A stretch of 35,798 nucleotides of DNA from positions 1 to 35,798 of the IMG/VR virus record IMGVR_UViG_3300040806_002483; one strand, given 5' to 3'. The position numbers and the translations under genes were made by a program. This stretch comes from a virus. Each line of letters starts with the position of its first letter. Positions within the stretch are counted from its first letter, which is position 1. The notes under the pieces were generated by a model. That model searched no databases and was not told where the DNA came from. It saw only the letters and a list, made by a program, of their open reading frames with translations. Shown here in pieces: positions 7,257 to 16,090 of this stretch.

Positions 7257-7856
7257 ATGATGTTACCAGAAGATGCAACATATAGTCAAATACTATTAAC
7301 TGAAGAAGAACAAGCAATTATCGAAAACGATATTCTTGGATACTATTTTCCTTGGTTTTATATTAGCAAACAAACAACTTACATATATCAGGACCATGTT
7401 CCTAAAGAAATACGCGATGGCGAATATGTCAATGGGCCTTTTTTAAGTCATTCATTATTACGCAGGACCGAAGAAGAACATATAAAACATACAGAACGAC
7501 ATATAAATGATTATAGTGAAGGATACTATGAATTTTTTATAGGAATCTTTCATCGTTGGATGAAAGCAAACAATAAAGAATATAAAAATATCTTTAGAGC
7601 TAATCTTAATTGTAATTGGTACAATGGTGATGATGCTGTAACAGTTCCACACGAAGATCATACATGGCCTCACCATAATTGGTTGTTGTATCTTACAGAT
7701 AATCCTGGAGCACCAACTCTTATTTGGCACAACGATAAATGGTTAGAACTACCTGCAGAAAAATTTATGGTTTCAGATTTTAAAGGATGTTACCACGCAC
7801 ACAAATATCCTAAAGTAGGTGAAAGACGAGTTGTAGTAGTAATTACCTATGTCTAA
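7257..7856 (+). CDS. 2OG-Fe(II) oxygenase (phage type)
   Basis: A 199-residue protein with H132-E-D134 in TVPHEDHTW, a following strand HHNWLLYLTDNPGAPTLIW, and a distal CYHAHKYPKVGERRVVVVITY with H180 (or H182) and R190/R191. The H..~10..R spacing is that of the small phage oxygenases at 15479 and 16092. ATGATG offers two adjacent starts; the first is kept because TTAGGA is spaced 6 bases from it. It opens a four-gene plus-strand operon (two oxygenases then two halogenases) and overlaps the next gene by 8 bp. The substrate is unknown. Co-transcription with halogenases suggests oxidation of the same target or pathway, which is an inference. Confidence 0.8.
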   Translation: MMLPEDATYSQILLTEEEQAIIENDILGYYFPWFYISKQTTYIYQDHVPKEIRDGEYVNGPFLSHSLLRRTEEEHIKHTERHINDYSEGYYEFFIGIFHRWMKANNKEYKNIFRANLNCNWYNGDDAVTVPHEDHTWPHHNWLLYLTDNPGAPTLIWHNDKWLELPAEKFMVSDFKGCYHAHKYPKVGERRVVVVITYV

Positions 7857-8490
7857 TTTAGATTTTAATTCAATAGATCAAACAATTATAATGCACATGA
7901 AGGAAGAAATTCCTAAAAACATCTGCAACAATATATCTAAACAGATTTTAAAGTACAAAGACAGTGACAATAAAAACACCGATGCTAAAATGATTAAGAA
8001 CAGCAATTTTGGTTGCTGGCGCGGAAAGCCCCATTTACATAATGGATTTGACGAAGAAACGTCTAAATACTTAATGAATAAAATATTAGAAGTATCAAAT
8101 TTATACATGCAATCATTGCCTCAACCTACAAATTTAAACATGCAACAAGTACATGTTACTAAGCAATGGAATGTAAATGCTTGGTTTAACGCAAATGACA
8201 AAGGCGCGGAAAACAGAGAACATGCGCATACCGGAAATTTAAATTTAGTAAGTGGTGTTTTTTACTTCCAAGGTACAGGAACTGGATTCATAGAATTTAT
8301 TCCACAACACTATATGTATAGAACAACACATGTTGCTTGGCCTTACCATGGTACTTCGTATTATGAACCCAATGACGGTGACATTTTATTGTTTCCTAGT
8401 CATTTAGTACACAAAGTTCATAGTAATCCTATCGACAGGCAGAGAATTAATATGGCATTTAATGCAGGATTAAGTTTAGAGGAGTTTTAA
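7849..8490 (+). CDS. 2OG-Fe(II) oxygenase, 2OG-FeII_Oxy_5-like
   Basis: A 213-residue protein matching the PF13759-type pattern (putative 2OG-Fe(II) oxygenase, recalled from memory). It has NVNAWFNANDKGAENREHAHTG with H125-A-H127, then LVSGVFYFQGTGTGFIEF, then GDILLFPSHLVHKVHSN with H188, and R199 in RQRINMAFNAG. The proximal motif is His-x-His, not the classical His-x-Asp. The same holds for the three relatives at 11505, 14258 and 14826, so it is a family trait rather than a local mutation. It overlaps the preceding oxygenase by 8 bp, and its stop TAA shares one base with the ATG of the first halogenase. Its C-terminal end carries the GAGGAG site for that halogenase. Confidence 0.85.
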   Translation: MSNLDFNSIDQTIIMHMKEEIPKNICNNISKQILKYKDSDNKNTDAKMIKNSNFGCWRGKPHLHNGFDEETSKYLMNKILEVSNLYMQSLPQPTNLNMQQVHVTKQWNVNAWFNANDKGAENREHAHTGNLNLVSGVFYFQGTGTGFIEFIPQHYMYRTTHVAWPYHGTSYYEPNDGDILLFPSHLVHKVHSNPIDRQRINMAFNAGLSLEEF

Positions 8491-10019
8491 TGAAGATTGT
8501 AATTGTAGGTGGTGGTACAGCAGGATGGATCACAGCATTGATTGCTAGTGCAAGGCATCCTGATCACGAAATTACTGTTATTGAAAGTAGTAAAATAGGA
8601 GTAGTCGGTGTAGGTGAAAGTACTACAGGACATTTTACTGATGTACTAGTTAACTGGGCTACAAATTACGGATGTGATCAAAACGAATTTATTAAAGAAA
8701 CCGGTGCAACATTAAAATATGCTATAAAGCATAAGGGGTGGACAAATAATATAGACGATTATTATATAGGCCCTATTGATGGCACACATACCACTAGTGC
8801 GACTCCCGATTGTTTATTTAATTTTGGATTAGACAAACTACAAAGAAAAGAAATGTTAAATCTTTCTCGTTGTGGTTATTGGATTTACAACGAATTAAGT
8901 AATTTTAATAAATTTAAAAAAGAATTTATAGACAATCATCATGCATATCACATAGACGCACACCTTGCAGGGCAATATTTTAAAAAAGTTGCGCTTCGTC
9001 GACTTAACACTAAACACATTGATACCGAAGTACTAGATGTAAAACTCAATGATAAGGGATTTGTGAAAAGTTTGGTGTTATCTAACCAACAAATATTAGA
9101 CGGTGATTTTTTTATTGATTGTTCAGGATTTAATCGTGTGGTAATGAAACATCTTCCTAGTAAATGGGTAAGTTTCCAAGACAACTTGCCTCTAAACACA
9201 GGGTTGCCGTTTCATTTAAAATACAAAGAAGGCGAAGTTCCAGAACCATATACAACTGCCTGGGCGCAAAAAGCAGGTTGGATGTGGCAGATACCTCTAA
9301 TGGATCGCAAAGGATGCGGATATGTTTATTGCGATGCTTATACAACTCCTGACAAAGCCCAAGAAGAAATAGAAACAATACTAGGACAAGAAATAGATCC
9401 TATCAGAGTAATAAAATTTGATTCAGGGCGGCAAGAAAGTGCTTGGATTAAAAATTGTGTTACTATCGGACTTAGTAGTGCCTTTTTAGAACCGTTGGAA
9501 GCAACTAGTATTCATTCAACTATTGTACAAGCTAATAATTTATTCTTTGAATATGTAAAACCTACTATCGAACAAACTATAAATGAAGGAAGTATGGCAA
9601 TATATAACAAACGAACAAGAAAATTATACGATGACATTAAAGATTTTCTAGTATTGCACTACATGGGTGGCCGAGACGACAGCGAATTTTGGAAATATAT
9701 TAAAACCGGAGTAACTCAAACCGAGTTTGTAAAAGAATTATTAGAAATGGCAAAATATAGGACACCGACATTTAACGATTTCCCTCATTACCAAGGTAGT
9801 GCTGGTTGGCCGTTGTACAGTTATGTTATGGAAGGTATAAATGTTCTTAACAAAGATATTGCTAGTTCAGAAATAGATTTTAGCTTGCCGGAGGGTAATT
9901 TATATGAGCTAACACAACATAGTCATTATGAACTTAAAAATCATTGGGCAAATGAGACACAATATTGTTACTCTTATAAAGAGTTTATTGAATATTTTAG
10001 AGGATTACGAAATTTATGA
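8490..10019 (+). CDS. Flavin-dependent tryptophan halogenase-like protein 1
   Basis: A 509-residue protein of normal length for the family. The FAD-binding motif is IVIVGGGTAGW (residues 3-13), followed by GVGESTTG (40-47). The catalytic lysine is K76 in GATLKYAIKHKGW (K79 of PrnA). The halogenase signature WxWxIP is intact as W264-M-W266-Q-I-P269, and the chloride-site segment LEPLEATS has E337 at the position of PrnA E346. FIDCSGF (208-214) is the second flavin motif. The family uses FADH2, O2 and halide to form hypohalous acid, which reacts at the lysine with an electron-rich aromatic substrate. A strong GAGGAG site precedes the ATG, which overlaps the preceding TAA. It is a close tandem paralogue of the next gene. 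Substrate and halide are unknown. Confidence 0.93.
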   Translation: MKIVIVGGGTAGWITALIASARHPDHEITVIESSKIGVVGVGESTTGHFTDVLVNWATNYGCDQNEFIKETGATLKYAIKHKGWTNNIDDYYIGPIDGTHTTSATPDCLFNFGLDKLQRKEMLNLSRCGYWIYNELSNFNKFKKEFIDNHHAYHIDAHLAGQYFKKVALRRLNTKHIDTEVLDVKLNDKGFVKSLVLSNQQILDGDFFIDCSGFNRVVMKHLPSKWVSFQDNLPLNTGLPFHLKYKEGEVPEPYTTAWAQKAGWMWQIPLMDRKGCGYVYCDAYTTPDKAQEEIETILGQEIDPIRVIKFDSGRQESAWIKNCVTIGLSSAFLEPLEATSIHSTIVQANNLFFEYVKPTIEQTINEGSMAIYNKRTRKLYDDIKDFLVLHYMGGRDDSEFWKYIKTGVTQTEFVKELLEMAKYRTPTFNDFPHYQGSAGWPLYSYVMEGINVLNKDIASSEIDFSLPEGNLYELTQHSHYELKNHWANETQYCYSYKEFIEYFRGLRNL

Positions 10020-11515
10020 ACATAGTCATTGTTGGTGGGGGTACAAGTGGCTGGACAACTGCACTAATTTTAGCACACGAACACCCTAACCACACATTTA
10101 CAGTAATTGAATCATCAAAATTTGGTATTATAGGTGTAGGTGAAAGCACTACAGGGTATTTTACAAACTTATTCGACGGAAGGTACGGACTGTCTTTAAA
10201 AGATTTCATGTTAAAGACAAATGCTACTCCAAAATATGCCATTCGGCACATAAATTGGGCTCCTGATGTTACAGATTACTATACTGCACCCATTGACGGT
10301 AGTTATACTAGCGGATTAGACCAAGATCTGTTTTTCTATTGGGGTATGAACAACTTGCCTCGAAAAGATCTTGGAAAAATTAGTCGACTTGGTAATTTTA
10401 TTGATAAAAAGTTTACATTATTTCATAAAACAGATCAAGATTTTGTAGATTATAATTTCGCATTACATATAGACGGTATGAAAACTAGTGAATATTTAAA
10501 AAATCACTGTTTACAATTAAAAAATGTAAAATTAATAGATACAGAAGTGATTAATGTTAATCTTGACGATAAAGGTTTTATAAAATCTCTAAATTTGTCT
10601 AATCAAACAGATATTGGTGCAGATTTTTTTATAGATTGTAGTGGATTTAAAAAAATCTTAATAAATGAGTTAAAAGAAAATAATTGGATAAGTTATAAAG
10701 ATCATTTACCAGTTAACACTGCAATACCGTTTTTTACACAATATAACGAACAGGAATGTCCCGAATTATATACGACTGCCTGGGCACAAAACAACGGATG
10801 GGTGTGGCGCGGTCCTCTTGCACACCGAAGAGGCAACGGATATGTATTCAGTGACGATTTTATAAGTATAGACGATGCTATAAAAGAAGTAGAAACAGCA
10901 TACGGACATAGTATTGATCCTATAAAAGTTGTAAAGTTTGATGCAGGAAGGCTAAAACAATCTTGGATCAAAAATTGTTTTGCTAACGGATTAAGTTCGC
11001 AATTTTTAGAACCCATGGAAGCTACAGCAATACATCATACTGTAGTGCAAACACAGATCTTTAGTAAACAGTTTTTAAAAAATACAATTGAAGATACATG
11101 TAATGAATATTCTCAAAAAATATATAATGAAACAAATGCTAAATCTGTAGATGATTATATGCATTTTTTAAACATGCATTATATGGGGGGAAGAACAGAT
11201 ACTGAATTTTGGAAATATGTTACTAATAATTCGGCAACAGAATATAATAAAACACTAATTGAAAGTTCTAAGTCAAGAATTCCAAGTAGATACGATTTCC
11301 CTACATATTACGGCAGTGGAGGCGGTCCGTTATATAGTCATGTTATGTATCAAATAGGCTTAATTAATCCAGAAATTGCAGTAAATGATTTAAGTAGAAT
11401 ACACACCCAAGATGATATTGAACATGCATTGTTGGACATGCAAGATGAATGGTATAATACTATGTCTTATTGTATGACTAGCGAAGAGTTTCACCAGTAT
11501 AGATTTAAAAATTAA
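10016..11515 (+). CDS. Flavin-dependent tryptophan halogenase-like protein 2
   Basis: A 499-residue tandem paralogue of the preceding gene. The two share ESSK.G..GVGESTTG, YTTAWAQ..GW.W and HYMGGR.D.EFWKY. FAD motif IVIVGGGTSGW (3-13), catalytic K73 in NATPKYAIRHINW and E335 in LEPMEATA are present. The WxWxIP signature reads W262-V-W264-R-G-P267, with Gly in place of Ile, and Pro (P72) precedes the catalytic lysine where the others have Leu or Tyr, so the substrate pocket probably differs. The ATG overlaps the stop of halogenase 1 by 4 bp, and GAGGA lies just upstream. It is the last gene of the plus-strand block. Its 3' end overlaps the convergent oxygenase gene by 11 bp, leaving no room for a terminator. 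Confidence 0.92.
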   Translation: MNIVIVGGGTSGWTTALILAHEHPNHTFTVIESSKFGIIGVGESTTGYFTNLFDGRYGLSLKDFMLKTNATPKYAIRHINWAPDVTDYYTAPIDGSYTSGLDQDLFFYWGMNNLPRKDLGKISRLGNFIDKKFTLFHKTDQDFVDYNFALHIDGMKTSEYLKNHCLQLKNVKLIDTEVINVNLDDKGFIKSLNLSNQTDIGADFFIDCSGFKKILINELKENNWISYKDHLPVNTAIPFFTQYNEQECPELYTTAWAQNNGWVWRGPLAHRRGNGYVFSDDFISIDDAIKEVETAYGHSIDPIKVVKFDAGRLKQSWIKNCFANGLSSQFLEPMEATAIHHTVVQTQIFSKQFLKNTIEDTCNEYSQKIYNETNAKSVDDYMHFLNMHYMGGRTDTEFWKYVTNNSATEYNKTLIESSKSRIPSRYDFPTYYGSGGGPLYSHVMYQIGLINPEIAVNDLSRIHTQDDIEHALLDMQDEWYNTMSYCMTSEEFHQYRFKN

Positions 11516-12131
11516 AACTTAGTGATATTCGACCATCACTTTCGTCATCTGTAACATTCTGTTCAACATAATGACTAACATGGCTAGGGAATAATACAAG
11601 CATTCCTTCTTTAGGTATAAACCAGTGAGAATTATTTGTTTGTGGATTATCTACTATAATGTCATTAGATGCGTAAATACTTTGAATATTATGCATACGA
11701 TCATATTCATTTACACTTCTATTAAAAACAATTCTTCCGCTATTACTGGGAACTTTGATATAATACACTCCGCTAACAAGCGCATTTGCATGTATATGCT
11801 CTCTATTGTATGTGTATTTTGTATTTAAATTATACCAATAACTAAAACTATTAATATCATGTGGAACTTGCCATCCATCTAGGATAGTACCAACCGACGG
11901 TTTAATAAAATTATCAAATAATTTACCTGTTTCGTCATAATCATACGGCATTGGGTAAATATCATTAGTTTGAAAGCCTCCAGCGTTGCTACGCTGTCGT
12001 CTGACATTAGGAACATTTTTATCTAAGTGATATACATGTTCACTTATCTTGGTGTTATCTATATCTTCAACATAAGTAACATAAGCAGATGTAACAAACA
12101 TTGGATGGTGTTCTAAATGTATATTGTTCAT
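11505..12131 (-). CDS. 2OG-Fe(II) oxygenase, 2OG-FeII_Oxy_5-like
   Basis: A 208-residue protein with TYNREHIHANALVSGVYYIKVP (H112-I-H114), SGRIVFNRS, EGMLVLFPSHVSHYV (H187) and GRISLSFNF (R201), the same His-x-His oxygenase type as the gene at 7849. It stands alone on the minus strand between two plus-strand halogenase blocks. It overlaps the upstream block tail to tail by 11 bp and is head to head with halogenase 3. There is no Shine-Dalgarno sequence. A consensus TATAAATA ends only 5 bases before the ATG, so a late transcript would start at about the initiation codon. An internal ATG (residue 11) has no better ribosome binding site. Confidence 0.85.
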   Translation of the reverse strand: MNNIHLEHHPMFVTSAYVTYVEDIDNTKISEHVYHLDKNVPNVRRQRSNAGGFQTNDIYPMPYDYDETGKLFDNFIKPSVGTILDGWQVPHDINSFSYWYNLNTKYTYNREHIHANALVSGVYYIKVPSNSGRIVFNRSVNEYDRMHNIQSIYASNDIIVDNPQTNNSHWFIPKEGMLVLFPSHVSHYVEQNVTDDESDGRISLSFNF

Positions 12132-12170
12132 GCAGATATTTATAGGTAATCATTAAAGGAAAATACTAAA
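12132..12170. promoter_or_regulatory. 39-bp divergent spacer with late promoter (copy 1)
   Basis: The spacer holds TATAAATA on the minus strand (12137-12144) for the oxygenase at 12131, and AAAGGA on the plus strand (12155-12160) as ribosome binding site for halogenase 3. The block GATATTTATA followed by GTA one base later occurs at the same offset in the 39-bp spacer at 16650-16688. No plus-strand late octamer is seen. Confidence 0.6.
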
Positions 12171-13637
12171 TTGAATAAGTTAGAAAAAATTTCAGTTGTA
12201 GGAGGCGGTACAGCAGGACTTGTTGCAGCCTTAATTTTAAAAACTCGGTTTCCTGATAAAAAAATAAATCTTATTAGATCAGAAAAAATTGGTACTATCG
12301 GTGTTGGTGAAGGATCTACTGAACACTGGAATGAATTTATGAATTATATCGGAGTAACTTGGCGTGATATAATAAAAAATTGCGATGCTACACTAAAATC
12401 TGGTATTATGTTTAAAGGTTGGCACGATAAAGATTATTTACATAGTATAGGTCCTGAGCACGAAGTTCAAAACGGTCAATACAGAATGTATTACGGAAAA
12501 ATGATTTCTCATAACATGTCAAACAACACATTAAATCCTATCTTTACCTGGGAAAACAAGGTAGATGAATGGCATTTACAATCCGGTAATGACAGTCCGT
12601 ATAACCAATATCATTTTAATACACAAAAATTAAATGATTATTTAAGTTTTATTGCTCAAAGTAGAGGAATAGATTTTATTGATGACGAAATATCCGATGT
12701 TATTATAAATGAACACGGAGATATTGATTATTTGATAGGAGAGAAAACAAATTACAAAGCAGATTTCTTTATAGATTGTACGGGTTTTAGAAAATTACTT
12801 ATTAGCAAATTGGGTGCTAAATGGAATTCATATAGTCAATACTTAAAAATGAAATCAGCAATAGTTTTTCCTATCGGTGATACACCTGAAATTAATTTAT
12901 GGACAACTGCTCAGGCGATGGATTACGGATGGATGTTTAAAATCCCTGTTTGGGGCAGAAGTGGTAATGGATATATCTTTGATAGTGATTACATTAATGC
13001 AGATCAAGCAAAAGAAGAAGTAGAAAAATTTCTAGGGCACGATATTAATGTTGGCAAGCATATTACATTTGATCCAGGTGCATTAGATAGACCATGGATT
13101 AATAACTGCTGTGCAGTTGGATTAAGTGCAAGTTTTGTAGAACCATTAGAAGCAACAAGTATAGGTACAAGTATTAATCAAACATTTTTGTTAATGCATA
13201 GATTGCCTAATTATACACAAAAAAGTATAAAAGATTACAACAAGATGCTTGATACAATCTTAACAAACATTAGAGACTTTGTCATTTTGCACTATATTAC
13301 TAATAAAGAAAATACCAACTTCTGGAAGGATATTAAAAATACTGCTATTCCAGAAAAATTAAAAGAAAATATTGAACATTGGAAATATAATTTACCAATA
13401 TTAGAAGATTTTATAGAAACTGGTAGTTATGCATTATTTAAAGATCCGCATTTTATACAAGTGTTAGCAGGTTTAGAAATATTTAATAGAGAAAATTTAT
13501 TAAAAGAATATAATCAGCTCAGTTCTGTAACAAAAAAACTTGCAGATAAAGCAGAGTCAGAACGTCAAGTTCTAAAATTAAATAAAAAACCAATTAGTCA
13601 TAAAGAATTTATTCGCAGACTAAGGATTGAAGAATAA
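12171..13637 (+). CDS. Flavin-dependent tryptophan halogenase-like protein 3
   Basis: A 488-residue protein starting at TTG, with AAAGGA 10 bases before it; no in-frame ATG precedes the flavin motif. FAD motif ISVVGGGTAGL (7-17) is followed by GVGEGST. The catalytic lysine is K76 in DATLKSGIMFKGW, and E327 lies in VEPLEATS. The WxWxIP signature is W254-M-F256-K-I-P259, so the second Trp is Phe. FIDCTGF is at 200-206. The rest is halogenase-like throughout, including the QAMDYGW..., WGRSGNGYIF and YITNKENTNFWKDI segments. It is a single plus-strand gene between two minus-strand blocks; its last 18 bp overlap the convergent oxygenase at 13620. The Phe change is in a motif thought to keep monooxygenase activity out, so activity may be altered. 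The substrate is unknown. Confidence 0.9.
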   Translation: MNKLEKISVVGGGTAGLVAALILKTRFPDKKINLIRSEKIGTIGVGEGSTEHWNEFMNYIGVTWRDIIKNCDATLKSGIMFKGWHDKDYLHSIGPEHEVQNGQYRMYYGKMISHNMSNNTLNPIFTWENKVDEWHLQSGNDSPYNQYHFNTQKLNDYLSFIAQSRGIDFIDDEISDVIINEHGDIDYLIGEKTNYKADFFIDCTGFRKLLISKLGAKWNSYSQYLKMKSAIVFPIGDTPEINLWTTAQAMDYGWMFKIPVWGRSGNGYIFDSDYINADQAKEEVEKFLGHDINVGKHITFDPGALDRPWINNCCAVGLSASFVEPLEATSIGTSINQTFLLMHRLPNYTQKSIKDYNKMLDTILTNIRDFVILHYITNKENTNFWKDIKNTAIPEKLKENIEHWKYNLPILEDFIETGSYALFKDPHFIQVLAGLEIFNRENLLKEYNQLSSVTKKLADKAESERQVLKLNKKPISHKEFIRRLRIEE

Positions 13638-14258
13638 TACTTGATTAAGTCTAAAAATATTAAAAAAATCATCGCTGTCTACAGACATTCCGTGTAAAAA
13701 ATATCCTGCATCAAACAGTATAACTCTATTAAATGTTCCTTCGAGTGTTTTAATTAATTTATATTTGTGTTTAGATCGCCATGGTTGATAATGTTCTGGA
13801 CCATCATAAGAATCATCTTCTAGTTGTTCATATAGATTTGTACCTTGATTAGTGGTTGGATTTAAATAAATTATTCCAATGTAACCTTCAAAATCTATAT
13901 GTGGTAACCAATAATAGTTTTTATAATCGTTAAAATCTTTATCTAAAAATTTAGTACAGTTAGTTACTACAATATCTCTATTAATTCCTACATAATGTTG
14001 TTTACAAATATTTGCTAATTCGTCTCCTACATATTCTACTCCAGTATCTTTAAAAGCATGTCTGTAATCTAAAAAATGCACACCGTTGTAACTAGGAGTA
14101 TCATGTTCTTTCCACAATTTAGGTGGTTCAGATGTTAATAAATGAGATACTAATTCGTCAGGATATTTATAAAAATTATCAACATAGTATATTTTACTAT
14201 CTTGGAATTCTTCCTCGGTTATAGTGTAGTTAGGATTTATTTCAAACTTGTTGTACAT
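13620..14258 (-). CDS. 2OG-Fe(II) oxygenase-like protein (DUF6445-like)
   Basis: A 212-residue protein with LPHIDFEGYIGIIYLNP (H120-I-D122), QGTNLYEQ, NRVILFDAGYFLHGMS (H189) and IFRLNQVLFF (R203). The order and spacing of these residues give a complete iron and 2OG site, and the overall pattern resembles DUF6445-type proteins as I recall them. An acidic and aromatic N-terminal region (EEEFQDSKIYYVDNFYKYPDEL) is typical of this type. It is the last gene of a five-gene minus-strand oxygenase operon, shares one base (TAATG) with the gene before it and overlaps halogenase 3 by 18 bp at the 3' ends. The substrate is unknown. Confidence 0.75.
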   Translation of the reverse strand: MYNKFEINPNYTITEEEFQDSKIYYVDNFYKYPDELVSHLLTSEPPKLWKEHDTPSYNGVHFLDYRHAFKDTGVEYVGDELANICKQHYVGINRDIVVTNCTKFLDKDFNDYKNYYWLPHIDFEGYIGIIYLNPTTNQGTNLYEQLEDDSYDGPEHYQPWRSKHKYKLIKTLEGTFNRVILFDAGYFLHGMSVDSDDFFNIFRLNQVLFFNP

Positions 14259-14842
14259 TAACCAAAATTCACTGCGATACTAACTCTCGGAGTTGTGTTG
14301 TTACAGGGTTCTACCATATGTCGCAAGTATGATCTAAAAATTAACAAAGATCCTTCTTCTGCAGCATATCCTATTCTTGTAAAACTCAACGGATTTTTTT
14401 CTTTAATGCTTTTAACTTGTAACATATCAGGTTCTTTTGGATCTTCAAATATTAATTTTCCCGATCCTTCAGGTGCTGCTACCCAATATACACAACTAAA
14501 AATAGCATTATTATGCGTATGAAATTCTTGAAATGTTCCTTGCTCATTAATGTTTAACCAAGCACCAGTAATTTTATATTTTGCAGTAGAACCGTGCATA
14601 CTAGCAAAGTTATGGCAATGGTCTTGTATATTATCTAACAACGGAAAAAATTTGCTGTCATTAGTAAGATCTAAAGTGTCATGTGTGTTATAAGTGTCAC
14701 CATACCATTCACTGCCGCCGTTAGGCACAGTTTTTCTTAATTCTAAACTATGGTTAAATAGATCTTTGTTTTGATCGCTTGTTAATAAATTAGTTTCCTT
14801 GTAAATTGCTACAGGAAACCACATTTCAACTTTTGGGGCCAT
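14258..14842 (-). CDS. 2OG-Fe(II) oxygenase, 2OG-FeII_Oxy_5-like
   Basis: Two ATGs, two codons apart, can start this gene (14848 and 14842). I choose 14842 because GAGAG lies 6 bases upstream of it but directly abuts the other. The 194-residue product has ITGAWLNINEQGTFQEFHTH (H108-T-H110), FSCVYWVAAPEGSGKLIFEDP, EGSLLIFRSYLRHMVEP (H175) and PRVSIAVNFG (R186), a textbook example of the His-x-His oxygenase type. The N-terminal VEMWFPVAIYKETN is also family-typical. It overlaps the upstream gene by 17 bp and the next by 1 bp, so it is within an operon. Confidence 0.87.
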   Translation of the reverse strand: MAPKVEMWFPVAIYKETNLLTSDQNKDLFNHSLELRKTVPNGGSEWYGDTYNTHDTLDLTNDSKFFPLLDNIQDHCHNFASMHGSTAKYKITGAWLNINEQGTFQEFHTHNNAIFSCVYWVAAPEGSGKLIFEDPKEPDMLQVKSIKEKNPLSFTRIGYAAEEGSLLIFRSYLRHMVEPCNNTTPRVSIAVNFG

Positions 14843-15482
14843 TATCATCTCTCATAGTTCTTACAGTTTTTACAACATCGTCAATATCTGCCCAGATGTT
14901 ATATGATACTGATATTCTGTCTTCTTGTGATTCGTTGCGTTCTACACTATGTTGTAACCACGATTCAAACATAATCATTTCACCTACTTTAGGTTCATAC
15001 TCAATATAATCATAATTATATTGATTTTCTCCATTTCTAATTCTTTCAAAAAATACATCACTTGCTCGCCTAGGTTCTAAAGGATTATGAAATTTTAAAT
15101 TGCCGCTTTTTTCAGGAACTTTTAGATACAATACACCGCTTACACATGCACCATAATGATCGTGTCTATTGAATAATGATCCAGGTTGGTTTAACTGTAG
15201 CCAACTAGTTATTTCAACATAACATTCAGGATTAAATCCTCTTAAATCTAAAAAACTTCTAACATGATTGTTTATTTCTTCAAGCAACGGAATTGCATTA
15301 ATTGTACCTAAAAAGTTTTTATTATCATGATAATATGTCGTTAATAATTCATTTTTATGTTTTCCGGCATCTGGCATTTTATTGGTAATGTAATCTTGTA
15401 CTTTTTTATCTGTATCTTGAATTACAGTTTCTGATAAATCTACTGTAACAATAGGTATTGGAAAGGCATGATCTATTCTCAT
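14826..15482 (-). CDS. 2OG-Fe(II) oxygenase, 2OG-FeII_Oxy_5-like
   Basis: A 218-residue protein with FPIPIVTVDL at the N-terminus, EITSWLQLNQPGSLFNRHDHYG (H107-D-H109), VSGVLYLKVPEKSGNLKFHNP, VGEMIMFESWLQHSVERN (H178) and EDRISVSYNIW (R189). All core residues of the His-x-His type are present. About 25 extra C-terminal residues (DIDDVVKTVRTMRDDNG) form a charged helix-like tail, and the DNA for that tail also encodes the start of the next gene. The ATG overlaps the preceding stop by 4 bp. It is the third gene of the five-gene operon. Confidence 0.87.
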   Translation of the reverse strand: MRIDHAFPIPIVTVDLSETVIQDTDKKVQDYITNKMPDAGKHKNELLTTYYHDNKNFLGTINAIPLLEEINNHVRSFLDLRGFNPECYVEITSWLQLNQPGSLFNRHDHYGACVSGVLYLKVPEKSGNLKFHNPLEPRRASDVFFERIRNGENQYNYDYIEYEPKVGEMIMFESWLQHSVERNESQEDRISVSYNIWADIDDVVKTVRTMRDDNGPKS

Positions 15483-16090
15483 TTGACCTCCGTATTTATA
15501 TTAAATATAACCCTGCGTTTTGACTCTATAGGATTACTAGCAGTATGATATTGTAACCCGTTTATAACAAGTAGTCTATTAGCTTTTGGTTCTACTGTAT
15601 CTTTAACTGTAAATGTATCATAAGAAATACCTAAATTCATACCTTGAGGTGTAGGAGTAAATTTTTCATTAAAAATTCTAGTATCTCCGTCTGAATCATT
15701 AACATAATAAATTAACGATAAGTGTGGAGTAAAATAATCTACATGTGGTAAATTGTAATTTTCCGTTGTATACCCGATTTTAGGATGTTTTATGCTCGCT
15801 CTAGATCTAATAATATCATTTTTAGTTATTCCTAATTTATTTTCTAATTGGATGTTAAAATCATCTAACTTTGTATATGTAAATGCTTCAATATTAGTTT
15901 CTCTATCAAAAAATAAATGAGCATACCCGTCAGTTTCAATTGCTTCTTTATTTTTTATATTATTATCTATAGGATCTAAAGATACATGCTCGATATAAAA
16001 CCAAGGAAAGTCGGCAGATAGTACCCAATCCTGTAATTTAGAAAATTGGGGGGTTGGCATAAAATTGTCTATAACTTCAAATTCTATCAT
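15479..16090 (-). CDS. 2OG-Fe(II) oxygenase (small phage type)
   Basis: A 203-residue protein with NLPHVDYFTPHLSLIYYVND (H116-V-D118), SDGDTRIF, RLLVINGLQYHTASNP (H182) and SKRRVIFNIN (R192/R193). The iron triad and 2OG arginine are complete. It is clearly related to the neighbour at 16092 (both share YYV.DSDGDT and ...YHTA..P....R.IINFN endings), so the pair arose by duplication. It begins one base after the stop of that neighbour. This type recurs in marine T4-like phages with unknown substrates. Confidence 0.86.
   Translation of the reverse strand: MIEFEVIDNFMPTPQFSKLQDWVLSADFPWFYIEHVSLDPIDNNIKNKEAIETDGYAHLFFDRETNIEAFTYTKLDDFNIQLENKLGITKNDIIRSRASIKHPKIGYTTENYNLPHVDYFTPHLSLIYYVNDSDGDTRIFNEKFTPTPQGMNLGISYDTFTVKDTVEPKANRLLVINGLQYHTASNPIESKRRVIFNINTEVK

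Noticed and set aside
7849-8490. Oxygenase as a non-haem iron halogenase because HxD is absent
   Set aside because: Non-haem halogenases replace the Asp with Ala or Gly to make room for halide. Here it is His, and this is shared by four family members, so there is no support for halide binding.
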